32,900 bases of DNA, taken from positions 1-32,900 of the forward strand of contig DASZVJ010000006.1 of the NCBI GenBank assembly GCA_035547155.1, given 5' to 3'. This stretch comes from CAZNMF01 sp035547155. GTDB lineage: Bacteria > Acidobacteriota > Vicinamibacteria > Vicinamibacterales > SCN-69-37. The notes beneath the pieces are model-generated. The model made no database searches. It saw only the letters and a list, made by a program, of their open reading frames with translations, and was not told the DNA's origin. How positions within the stretch are numbered: the stretch's first letter is position 1; each line of letters begins with the position of its first letter. Below, piece by piece: positions 7,949-15,170 of this stretch. The position numbers were made by a program, and so were the translations under genes.

Positions 7949-8728
7949 TTACGCAAAGAACACGGGCTCGGCGGCCGTGACCAGGCCGAGCGCCGCGGCT
8001 TCGCGATAGTAGGTCCGCAGGCCGTCGATGGCCCGCGGCGTCAGTCGAAACATCAGGTTCTCACGCAGATAGCGCGTGGCCAGCAGCTCGCGCACGGGTG
8101 CGTCGGCCACATAGGCGCGCGCGATCTCGTCCAGGTGCGACGCGCCGTCTTTGGCGGCATCCTGCAGCACGCGGACGACGTGCGTGTCGGCGGCCTCGGG
8201 CCGGCCAGACCAGAACGCCCACACGAACGGCAGCCCCGTCATGTCCGTCCACGCCGCACCGAGATCGATCTTCTCCACGCCCGAGGGCAACTCGAGGAAC
8301 AACGCGGGATCGCCAATCAACAAGGCCGCATCGGCGGCGGCGAGCATCGAGGCGAGATCCGGCCGATGCGGTACGAACGTGGGCGCGATGTCGAACGCAC
8401 GCCGGCAGAGCACGCGCACGAGCGCTGCCGACGTCCGGGACGAGGTGTCCAGCGCGATTGTCGCGACGTCACGCATCGGCTTGCGTGCGAACAACGCGAC
8501 GGACGCGACGGGCCCATCCGATCCGATGCACAAGCCGGGAACGATGCGATCGCCGGGACGATCGAGAAACGTGATCGACGGCACCATGCCGAGATCGATC
8601 GCACCGGCGTCGAGCAGCCGCGCGCATTCAGCCGGGACGTCGAATCGCAGCGAGATGTCAGGTTGACCGTCGAGACCGTAGACCAACGGACGAACGTTCA
8701 GATAGTTGACCGCACCCAGTCGTACCAC
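7949..8728 (-). CDS. mqnA: chorismate dehydratase
   Basis: A 259-residue member of the MqnA/MqnD periplasmic-binding-protein-like fold. It dehydrates chorismate to 3-[(1-carboxyvinyl)oxy]benzoate, the first step of the futalosine pathway. The N-terminal motif LGAVNYLNVRPLV is typical, followed by AGAIDLGMVPSITFL and the central DPALFLELP. The start is GTG at 8728; an ATG in the TAATG of the upstream stop is out of frame. It follows the MqnE-like gene by 6 bases. No MqnD is seen in the window. Confidence 0.93.
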   Translation of the reverse strand: MVRLGAVNYLNVRPLVYGLDGQPDISLRFDVPAECARLLDAGAIDLGMVPSITFLDRPGDRIVPGLCIGSDGPVASVALFARKPMRDVATIALDTSSRTSAALVRVLCRRAFDIAPTFVPHRPDLASMLAAADAALLIGDPALFLELPSGVEKIDLGAAWTDMTGLPFVWAFWSGRPEAADTHVVRVLQDAAKDGASHLDEIARAYVADAPVRELLATRYLRENLMFRLTPRAIDGLRTYYREAAALGLVTAAEPVFFA

Positions 8729-8734
8729 TCGGCA

Positions 8735-9637
8735 TTACCCCATCGGCGCAAAACGCCCGCTGCGCTCCACGGCCCGTCCGCCGGCGGCACGGATCTGACG
8801 AGCGATATCTTCGGCCGGCGATCGGCGGTGCCCGAGCCCGAGGGTGTCCACGGCCGCGACGCCGTCGATGTCGCCCGCGCCGTACGCGAGCGCGACCTGC
8901 GCGAGCTTCGGTCCGTACAGCGGCCAGTCGACCTGCACGACCAGCGATGCCGGACACCGCAGCCGCGCCGCCGCAATCGTCTTCACATCGTCATAGCCCG
9001 TCGACGGCGTCTCGACGGGGTCGAGACGCGGCAACGGCGCAAACGCGCGCGCGGCGCCGGTCTCACGCTGCACGTCGACAACGCGATCGATCAGGGCGAG
9101 ACGATCGGCCAGGCTGGCGCGATCGACGGTAAAACGCCAGACGCCGAGCCCGGCGCCAGTCACGGTGCGAACGGCGGCGGCGAGCGCTTCTGTCGACGCG
9201 AAGCGATCGACGGGCGTTTCGGCGACGGCTTCGAGACCGTCGGCCCTGAGCGCCTTCGCCGCCTCAGCGAGCGCCGTGAGATCGCCGCCGCAACTGCTCA
9301 ACAGATCGGCGAGCGAGAATGCGGTCAACGTACGCCCATCGGCGCGCGCAGCGGCCGCGCGGACGCGCGCGCGCGCCTCGTCGATCGACGCGGGCGCGCC
9401 AGTCAATCGGATCTCGCCGGCGTCGCCAATCTCGACGTCCTGCGCGGGCGCGATAGCGCACACGCGCGCAAACGTGATCGTGTCTCCCGCGGCCTTGCGC
9501 CGCGCCGACTCGCCGAGCACGCCGACGCTGACGAGATCGGGACACGCCATCACGCGCGCGGCTTCCGCGCTCGTCAGCGCCTTCCCCGCCGCGACCTTCT
9601 CTTCCAGGTCCGCCAAGCTGTGCGTTGTTGCTGCCAT
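8735..9637 (-). CDS. MqnE-like protein lacking the radical SAM cluster motif
   Basis: A 300-residue protein related to aminofutalosine synthase MqnE but shorter than the usual ~370-390. The N-terminus (residues 7-45: LADLEEKVAAGKALTSAEAA, then CPDLVSVGVLGE) and the C-terminal half (about 185-300: RVVDVQRETGAARAFAPLPR, TGYDDVKTIAAARL, YGPKLAQVALAYGAGDIDG) follow radical SAM MqnE/MqnC proteins closely. Where CX3CX2C should sit, after GDTITFARV, there is one cysteine (C60) and no cluster motif, and the early barrel strands are condensed. The frame is open and the coding bias normal, so this is not a simple frameshift. It probably does not do radical SAM chemistry. It could be a scaffold or partner for its neighbours, or a decaying paralogue. 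Confidence 0.75.
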   Translation of the reverse strand: MAATTHSLADLEEKVAAGKALTSAEAARVMACPDLVSVGVLGESARRKAAGDTITFARVCAIAPAQDVEIGDAGEIRLTGAPASIDEARARVRAAAARADGRTLTAFSLADLLSSCGGDLTALAEAAKALRADGLEAVAETPVDRFASTEALAAAVRTVTGAGLGVWRFTVDRASLADRLALIDRVVDVQRETGAARAFAPLPRLDPVETPSTGYDDVKTIAAARLRCPASLVVQVDWPLYGPKLAQVALAYGAGDIDGVAAVDTLGLGHRRSPAEDIARQIRAAGGRAVERSGRFAPMG

Positions 9638-9652
9638 GAATGGTCCTTCTCG

Positions 9653-9680
9653 CGGGCGGCCACGGGAGGCCGTCCGTACA
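9653..9680 (-). repeat. solo half of a GTA-GGCGGCC...GTGGCCGCCC palindromic repeat
   Basis: In the 45-base gap between the UbiD-family and MqnE-like genes, the minus strand reads TGTACGGACGGCC, TCCCGT, GGCCGCCCG. This is a 9-bp stem with one mismatch and a 6-base loop. It aligns with one arm of the larger element at 31079-31134 (GTAGGGGCGGCCCTTGTGGCCGCCC) apart from a few substitutions and small indels. It may act as a REP-like dispersed repeat or as a processing hairpin. There is no U-tract, so it is not a canonical terminator. Confidence 0.6.
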
Positions 9681-9682
9681 CG

Positions 9683-11134
9683 CTAACTCTTTGTCGTCCG
9701 GATGCGATTCCAGATGTCGTCCGCGCGCTTCGCGGCTTCCGGCGTCGTGGTCAATCGGCCCGGGAACTCTCGCGTGACGCCCTCGGACGGTCCCTTGCGC
9801 GTCGCGTCGATTCCCATCTTGCCACCATATGCCGGCAAGATCGCGGCGTCGTCGAGATCGTCGACGGGCCCTTTCGTGATTTCGATGTCGCGCGACGGAT
9901 CGACGTGCGTGCCGACGACCCACGCGACCTCGTCGAAGTCCTGCACGTTCACGTCCTTGTCGACGACGATGATGCACTTGGAGAACATCAGCTGGCCGAG
10001 CCCCCAGAACGCGCTCATGATCTTGCGCGCGTGGCCGGGATAGCGCTTGTCGATCGACACGAGCACGAGGTTGTGGAAGATGCCGGCCGGCGGGAACGCC
10101 ATGTCGACGATCTCCGGCAGCGTCTTGCGAATCAGCGGCAGGAAGATCCGCTCGCTGGCCTTGCCGAGATAGACGTCCTCCATCGGCGGACGGCCGACGA
10201 CGGTCGCGACGTAGATCGGCTTCTTGCGCATCGTGATGCACTGGAGATGGAAGACCGGAAAGTCGTCGGCGAGCGAATACAGCCCCGTGTGATCGCCGAA
10301 CGGACCTTCGCGCCGCCGCTCGCCTGGCTCGACGTAGCCTTCGAGCACGATCTGCGCGTGCGCCGGCACTTCGAGATCGACGGTCCGGCACTTCACCATC
10401 TCGACGCGACGCTTGGACAACACGCCGGCCAGCATCAGCTCGTCGAGGCCTTCCGGCATCGGCGCGGTCGCCGTGTACTGCAGCACGGGATCGGCGCCGA
10501 GCGCGACGGCGACTTCGAGCCGCTGACCAAGCCGCTCCGCGACGCGATGGTGCTGCGCGCCGCCCTTGTGCCGCTGCCAGTGCATGCCGGTCGTGCGGCG
10601 ATCGAACACCTGCATGCGATAGGTGCCGATGTTGCGCATGCCGGTCTCGGGATCCTTGGTGATCACGAGCGGCAGCGTGATGAACGGTCCCCCGTCCTCC
10701 GGCCACGTCGTCAATATCGGAATCTCGTCCAGACCGCCGTCCATCTTCACGACTTCCTGACACGGCGCGTCCTTCACGGTCTTGGGCATCAGATCCGTGA
10801 GGCGATTGACGAGCGGCATGAGCTTCAACGCGTCCATGAAGCCCTTCGGCATCGGCGGCGTCGTCAGCTCGTCGATCTCGCGCGAGAGCTCGTCCAGCTT
10901 CTCGACGCCGAGCGCGAGGCAGATACGCGAGAGCGAGCCATAGAGATTCGCCGCGACCGGCATCGAGCCGCCCGTGGGCTGCTCGAACACCAGCGCGGGA
11001 CCGCCGCCGGGCGACTTGCACGCGCGATCGATCACCGCGGCGATCTCGAGATGCGGATGGACGGGCGTTGGGACGCGCGCCAGATCCTTGCGGCGCTCCA
11101 GCTCGGCGATGAAGGCGTTGACGTCGACGAACAT
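9683..11134 (-). CDS. UbiD-family decarboxylase, probably for the futalosine menaquinone route
   Basis: A 483-residue UbiD-family (de)carboxylase that uses prenylated FMN. Visible segments are PALVFEQPTGGSMPVAANLY, the central GMHWQRHKGGAQHH (the family's RxxxxxxH-type region), EGPFGDHTGLYS with the acidic catalytic region, VYLGKASERIFLPLIRKTLP, and HARKIMSAFWGLGQLMFSK. It would decarboxylate the prenylated naphthoate (the step assigned to MqnL), with UbiX at 4039-4653 supplying cofactor. I chose ATG 11134 because GGGAGG lies about 10 bases upstream (within the Gfo/Idh stop region) and the protein then begins MFVDVNAF. An in-frame start at 11155 would overlap the upstream gene by 14 bases. 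Confidence 0.9.
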   Translation of the reverse strand: MFVDVNAFIAELERRKDLARVPTPVHPHLEIAAVIDRACKSPGGGPALVFEQPTGGSMPVAANLYGSLSRICLALGVEKLDELSREIDELTTPPMPKGFMDALKLMPLVNRLTDLMPKTVKDAPCQEVVKMDGGLDEIPILTTWPEDGGPFITLPLVITKDPETGMRNIGTYRMQVFDRRTTGMHWQRHKGGAQHHRVAERLGQRLEVAVALGADPVLQYTATAPMPEGLDELMLAGVLSKRRVEMVKCRTVDLEVPAHAQIVLEGYVEPGERRREGPFGDHTGLYSLADDFPVFHLQCITMRKKPIYVATVVGRPPMEDVYLGKASERIFLPLIRKTLPEIVDMAFPPAGIFHNLVLVSIDKRYPGHARKIMSAFWGLGQLMFSKCIIVVDKDVNVQDFDEVAWVVGTHVDPSRDIEITKGPVDDLDDAAILPAYGGKMGIDATRKGPSEGVTREFPGRLTTTPEAAKRADDIWNRIRTTKS

Positions 11135-11141
11135 GCGTTGA

Positions 11142-12083
11142 CTATCCTCCCGCAATCGCGTCCGCGACGCGCGCGGCGAGCGCGAGCGCGCGGCGGCCGG
11201 CCTCGCCGGTCACGCGCGGCGCACGGCCGTCGCGAACCGCCTCGACGAAATCGCCGATTTCCTTCGCCAGCGGCTCGCCGCCCGGTACCGGGACGGAACC
11301 GCCTTCGATCGCCGGACGGCCTTCCGGCTGGTGCCGCAGCCGCCACACTTCGAGCTCCTGCGCGCCGGAATCGATCGACACGTACATGTCCGGCTGAAAG
11401 CAGCGAATCTTGCGCACCTTGTCGCGGCTGATCCGGCTCGCCGTCAGATTCGCGATGCAGCCGGATGCGAACTTCACGCGCGCATTGGCGATGTCGATGC
11501 GCGGCGTCAGCACCGGCACGCCCACCGCTTCGACGGCCACGACCTCTGACGGATCGATCGCCAGAATCAGATCGAGATCGTGGATCATCACGTCGAAGAC
11601 GACGTCGATGTCCAGACTGCGCTCGGGAAATCCGCTGAGACGGTGAATCTCGATGAAGCGCGGGTGCGTCAGCGCCGCCAGTGCCGCTTCGACCGCCGAA
11701 TTGAACCGCTCCGTGTGGCCGACGGCCAGGATCGCGCCGGATCGCTCCGCCACTCGCAGCATCTCGTCCGCTTCGGCGAGCGACGCCGTCATCGGCTTCT
11801 CGACCAGCACGTGGATGCCGCGCTCGAGGAACGCGGACGCGACGCGCAGATGATCGACGGTCGGCACCGCGATCGTTACTGCGTCGGCGCGATCGAACAG
11901 CGCCCGATAGTCCGTCAGCGCCTCGGCAGTGGTGCCCGCGACGGCTGCCTGCGCGCGCTCCTTCTCGAGATCGACGGCCGCGACGAGCGCCGCGCCCGGC
12001 AGCGACGACAGAATCCGCGCGTGATGCCGGCCCAGATGACCGACGCCGACGACGCCGACGCGCAGCAACTCGCGCGCGCTCAT
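11142..12083 (-). CDS. Gfo/Idh/MocA-family NAD(P)-dependent oxidoreductase
   Basis: A 313-residue two-domain dehydrogenase. The Rossmann motif GVVGVGHLGRHHA is at about residues 9-21. The family EKP motif is in VLVEKPMTASLAEAD (about 93-107), with AVGHTERFN after it. The C-terminal substrate domain contains DVMIHDLDLIL, which holds the usual catalytic-site His/Asp pair. It overlaps lpxI by four bases (ATGA) and follows fabZ-lpxA, so a nucleotide-sugar role tied to lipid A is plausible, for example a GnnA-like UDP-GlcNAc 3-dehydrogenase. No GnnB-type aminotransferase is adjacent, so the substrate stays open. Confidence 0.85.
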   Translation of the reverse strand: MSARELLRVGVVGVGHLGRHHARILSSLPGAALVAAVDLEKERAQAAVAGTTAEALTDYRALFDRADAVTIAVPTVDHLRVASAFLERGIHVLVEKPMTASLAEADEMLRVAERSGAILAVGHTERFNSAVEAALAALTHPRFIEIHRLSGFPERSLDIDVVFDVMIHDLDLILAIDPSEVVAVEAVGVPVLTPRIDIANARVKFASGCIANLTASRISRDKVRKIRCFQPDMYVSIDSGAQELEVWRLRHQPEGRPAIEGGSVPVPGGEPLAKEIGDFVEAVRDGRAPRVTGEAGRRALALAARVADAIAGG

Positions 12084-12901
12084 GCCTGCGGCCTTCCCAC
12101 GACGACGATGCCGGCCTCGTCGGCCGCGCGCATGAACGCGTCGCCGTCGATGACGAGCGTGCGTCCGGCGTCGATCGAGATCGCGTCCATGCCCGCGGCG
12201 CGCATCGCGTCAATCGTCGGCACGCCGACGACGGGCACGTCGAAGCGCATGTCCTGCGATGGCTTGGCGACCTTGACGACGCGTGCGCCAGACCCGGCCA
12301 ATGCACCGGCCCGCGCGATGGCCGCGTCCGTGCCTTCCATCGCCTCGACCGCCACGACCGCACGATCCTTGACGACGATCGTCTGTCCGATGTCGAGCCC
12401 GGCGATCGCGTCCGCGATCGTGTAGCCGAACGCGAAATCCGCCAGCATCGATTCCGAGGGCTGCGCACGGCTGAGCACGCCGGGCTTCGCGAGCAGGTCG
12501 CCGATGAGCGCCGTCGAGTCCATCAGCGTGATGCCGTGCTTCTCGAGCGCGCTCGCCACGGCCGAAATCAGCGCGTCCGTGTTCTTGCTGCGCAGCTTCG
12601 TCATCACCGACAGCAGCGTCAGATCCGGCATGACGTCCGTGAACAGCTTGACGTGTTTGACCTGCCCGGCCATCACGGCACGCGTGACGCCGGCGGCCGA
12701 CAGCGTCCGGATGCACGTGCCGAGCTGGCCGAGCGCGATCCAGGTGACCGTCGTGCCGCCGAGCTCTCGCGCCAGCGACTCGAGGTCGGGAAACGCTTCG
12801 CCTTTGATCGCGACGACGGTGACGTCGTGGCCGAGCTGGCGCGCCGCGCGCAGGACGAGAAACGGAAAGCGGCCGTTGCCCGCGATCAGGCCGATCGGCA
12901 C
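12080..12901 (-). CDS. lpxI: UDP-2,3-diacylglucosamine diphosphatase, LpxI type
   Basis: A 273-residue LpxI (DUF1009) protein that converts UDP-2,3-diacylglucosamine to lipid X and UMP, an alternative to LpxH in lipid A synthesis. The N-terminal IGLIAGNGRFPFLV, the middle VMAGQVKHVKLFTDVMPDLT, and the C-terminal DMRFDVPVVGVPTIDAM segments match the family. The start is GTG at 12901, five bases after the fabZ-lpxA stop; the same frame runs on upstream but only as a shadow. It overlaps the Gfo/Idh gene by four bases. lpxB, which usually follows, is not in the window. Confidence 0.93.
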   Translation of the reverse strand: MPIGLIAGNGRFPFLVLRAARQLGHDVTVVAIKGEAFPDLESLARELGGTTVTWIALGQLGTCIRTLSAAGVTRAVMAGQVKHVKLFTDVMPDLTLLSVMTKLRSKNTDALISAVASALEKHGITLMDSTALIGDLLAKPGVLSRAQPSESMLADFAFGYTIADAIAGLDIGQTIVVKDRAVVAVEAMEGTDAAIARAGALAGSGARVVKVAKPSQDMRFDVPVVGVPTIDAMRAAGMDAISIDAGRTLVIDGDAFMRAADEAGIVVVGRPQA

Positions 12902-12906
12902 GGGAT

Positions 12907-14169
12907 CTATTCCACGTCGAGCGCGTCGTCGACGCGCTTGGAGGGCCGCCGCAGGATCACGCCGCGCCGCGCCGATCGGATGAAGTTGACGAGATAACTG
13001 ACCTCTGGCGCGACGAGCGACGGGTCGCGCTCGATGAGCTCGAGCGCGCGGCTGGTGTTGTGCTGCACGAGATGCCGGTACGCGCGGCGCAGCTTGCCGA
13101 TCAGCTCCTGGCTGAAGCCGCGGCGCGCCAGGCCGATCGTGTTCACGCCGTAGATGCGTGCGCGGTTGCCGACCGTCTTCGCGTACGGCAGCGCGTCGCG
13201 CGTGACGACCGTGTAGCCGCCGATGAACGCGTGCTGGCCGACGCGGCAGAACTGGTGCACGCCGGAGTACGCGCTGATCGTCGCGTAGTCCTCGACGGCC
13301 ACGTGCCCGCCCATCGTCGCGCCGTTGCCGAAGATGGTCCAATTGCCGATGTGGCAGTCGTGCGCGACGTGCGCGTAGGCCATGAAGAGATTGTGATCGC
13401 CGATCGCCGTGACGCCGCCGCCGCCGGCCGTCCCGCGGTGGACCGTGACGAACTCGCGAAAGACGTTGTGCGCGCCGATGCGCAGCTGCGTCGGCTCGCC
13501 TTTGAACTTGAGATCCTGCGGCGCCAGGCCGATCGATGCGAACGGATAAATCTCGGTGTGGTCGCCGATCGTCGTGCAGCCGTCGAGCACGGCGGACGCG
13601 CCCACACGGCAGTGGCGGCCGAGCACGACGTGCGGCCCAATCGACACGTACGGTCCGATGACCGTGCCCTCGCCAATCGACGCGCGGGGATCGACGATCG
13701 CCGTCGGATGGACGTCGATGGCGCCGTCGGCGAGCGCCGCCGGCTGCGGCCGCTCGAAGACGATGACGAGCTCGGCTTCGGCCACGACGTGCCCGGCGAC
13801 CGATGCGACGGCGCCGGCGCGCACGATCGGGCCTCGCCTCGGCCCCATCGTCACGTCGAGCTCGAGGCGATCGCCCGGGACGACCTGCCGCCGGAACTTC
13901 GCGTTGTCGACACCGCGCAGACGAGCCGTCTTGCCCGTCGTGTCGCAACCCGCGAGCAGCAGCGTCGCGACCTGCGTGAGCGCCTCGATCATCAGCACGC
14001 CTGGCATCAGCGGCGTGCCGGGAAAGTGTCCCTGGAAGAACTCTTCGTTGACGGTGACGTTCTTGACCGCCGTCATGCGGCGTCCGGGCTCGTGCCGCGT
14101 GACCGCGTCGACGAGCACGGACGGATACCGGTACGCGAGACGCTCGAGAACTGGCGGGATCGTCATCAT
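12907..14169 (-). CDS. fabZ-lpxA: FabZ-LpxA fusion: (3R)-hydroxyacyl-ACP dehydratase plus UDP-GlcNAc acyltransferase
   Basis: One uninterrupted 420-residue frame holding two enzymes. Residues 1-140 are FabZ: YRYPSVLVDAV, then the hot-dog active site GHFPGTPLMPGVLMIEALTQ with His48 and Glu62. A short linker (about 141-152) leads into LpxA, residues 153-405, a left-handed beta-helix of hexapeptide repeats starting HPTAIVDPRASIGEG. LpxA landmarks include YPFASIGLAPQDLKF, VHRGTAGGGG, AYAHVAHDC with His270 at the position of the catalytic His125 of E. coli LpxA, VHQFCRVG, and GLARRGFS. FabZ dehydrates 3-hydroxyacyl-ACP and LpxA uses 3-hydroxyacyl-ACP to start lipid A, so the fusion joins two enzymes competing for one substrate. 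ATG 14169 (or 14166) comes only five bases after the T-run of an intrinsic terminator, with no convincing Shine-Dalgarno site. Confidence 0.95.
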   Translation of the reverse strand: MMTIPPVLERLAYRYPSVLVDAVTRHEPGRRMTAVKNVTVNEEFFQGHFPGTPLMPGVLMIEALTQVATLLLAGCDTTGKTARLRGVDNAKFRRQVVPGDRLELDVTMGPRRGPIVRAGAVASVAGHVVAEAELVIVFERPQPAALADGAIDVHPTAIVDPRASIGEGTVIGPYVSIGPHVVLGRHCRVGASAVLDGCTTIGDHTEIYPFASIGLAPQDLKFKGEPTQLRIGAHNVFREFVTVHRGTAGGGGVTAIGDHNLFMAYAHVAHDCHIGNWTIFGNGATMGGHVAVEDYATISAYSGVHQFCRVGQHAFIGGYTVVTRDALPYAKTVGNRARIYGVNTIGLARRGFSQELIGKLRRAYRHLVQHNTSRALELIERDPSLVAPEVSYLVNFIRSARRGVILRRPSKRVDDALDVE

Positions 14170-14174
14170 GGACG

Positions 14175-14232
14175 AAAAAAAGACCCCGGGCGCCGCGCGC
14201 CGGCCCTGGCCGGCGGCACGATGCCCGGAGTC
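14175..14232 (-). terminator. intrinsic terminator downstream of ompH, abutting the fabZ-lpxA start
   Basis: On the minus strand GACTCCGGGC (14232-14223) pairs with GCCCGGGGTC (14191-14182), a 10-bp stem with one G-T wobble. An inner GCCGGCC/GGCCGGC hairpin lies in the loop, and a run of seven T follows (14181-14175). This is a textbook Rho-independent terminator. The T-run ends five bases before the fabZ-lpxA ATG, so it would separate ompH from the lipid A genes unless read through. Confidence 0.85.
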
Positions 14233-14256
14233 AGAGGTTCGGCCCGACGGCCGGTC

Positions 14257-14853
14257 CTACTTTGCAGCATCGAGGCGCTTGACGACTTCCGCCGAGAGAT
14301 CCAACCCCGCGTGCATCGCGGCCACGCCCGCATCGGCCGTGCTGAAGATCACCCAGAGGTTCTTCTCGGCTCGAATCTGCTCGACGATCGGCAGGACCTT
14401 GGCCTGGAACTCGTCCAGCAGCTGCTGGTTGAGCGCGTTGACATCGGCCTGGGCCTGCTCCTGCTTGTACTGCGTCTCGCGCGTGAGCCGGTCGAGGTCC
14501 GCGTTCTTCTGCGCGAGCACGGTGGCCGACAGCACGGCCGAGCCGGCGGCGATTTCCTGCTGAAGCGTCTGCACCTGCTTGTTCTGCGCAGCCAGCTCGG
14601 CGCTCTTCCTGTCGTTGAGCTCTTTGAGCTTGTCCTGGCCGGACTTGCCGAGCTGGGACTGGTTCACGATCGCCTGGATGTCGATGAACGCGATCTTCGA
14701 GTCGGCCGGGAACGGCGCGGCGGCGGGTGCGGGCGCCTGAATGGAAGGCGCGGGCGCGGGTGGGGTCGTCGTCGGCGCCGCCGGCGTCTGCGCTGCGGCC
14801 GCGCCCACGGCGAGCACGAGACTGAGAACGGTGGCAATCATCACTCGGGTCAT
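14257..14853 (-). CDS. OmpH/Skp-family periplasmic chaperone
   Basis: A 198-residue secreted chaperone that binds unfolded outer-membrane proteins in the periplasm and hands them to BamA. An N-terminal signal peptide of about 20 residues (MTRVMIATVLSLVLAVGAAA) is followed by a Pro/Ala-rich stretch. The OmpH domain begins KIAFIDIQAIVNQSQLGKSG, continues through a long Gln/Lys/Glu-rich coiled coil (about residues 75-155), and returns to the beta-body near LWVIFSTADAG. I chose ATG 14853 because GAAGGTG lies about 9 bases upstream; an in-frame GTG at 14865 adds four residues and has no spaced ribosome site. bamA lies on the same strand but a plus-strand gene and a repeat array separate them. Confidence 0.88.
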   Translation of the reverse strand: MTRVMIATVLSLVLAVGAAAAQTPAAPTTTPPAPAPSIQAPAPAAAPFPADSKIAFIDIQAIVNQSQLGKSGQDKLKELNDRKSAELAAQNKQVQTLQQEIAAGSAVLSATVLAQKNADLDRLTRETQYKQEQAQADVNALNQQLLDEFQAKVLPIVEQIRAEKNLWVIFSTADAGVAAMHAGLDLSAEVVKRLDAAK

Positions 14854-15170
14854 CTTTGGCTGCACCTTCGACTGGGAACGATAACGTAGCTCGGCCGGCC
14901 GTGCCAGTCCGCGGCCGCAAACACTGCATCCTACCAGACATCGCGGCCGGCGTCAGGCCGGCGGCGTCCTAATCCTCCGGAACCTGCGTGACTCGACAGG
15001 GTCTGCGCCAGACGCGCACGTCACGTCGAGCGGTCTCCGTCGGATGTGAAGGATCAGACGCCGCCTGCTGTCGGCCAGTCTGACGCCGCGGCCCGCCGGC
15101 CCGCGCCGCCCGCGCGGATTTTTCGAACAAGGCCGAGTACACTAACGGGCAGCGTTCTCAAGGAGCAGGC
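14854..15170. other. divergent intergenic region between ompH and the plus-strand lipoprotein gene
   Basis: No gene was found in these 317 bases. The region must carry the ompH promoter (minus) and the lipoprotein promoter (plus). On the plus side TACACT at 15138-15143 is a possible -10 box, but no good -35 is visible. AAGGAG at 15160-15165 is a good ribosome site for ATG 15171. A 6-bp GCCGGC stem with a 5-base loop lies at 14946-14962 without a T-run. I could not pick a convincing minus-strand promoter. Confidence 0.5.

Noticed and set aside
8135..11431. A 1098-codon plus-strand open frame
   Set aside because: It lies opposite mqnA, the MqnE-like gene and the UbiD-family gene, and its product is Arg/His/Asp-rich with no recognisable domain. 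It is the usual antisense frame of high-GC codon bias.
14854..14930. Sigma-54-like TGGCACG upstream of ompH
   Set aside because: The GC that should follow ten bases after the GG is absent (CG instead), so the -12 element is missing.
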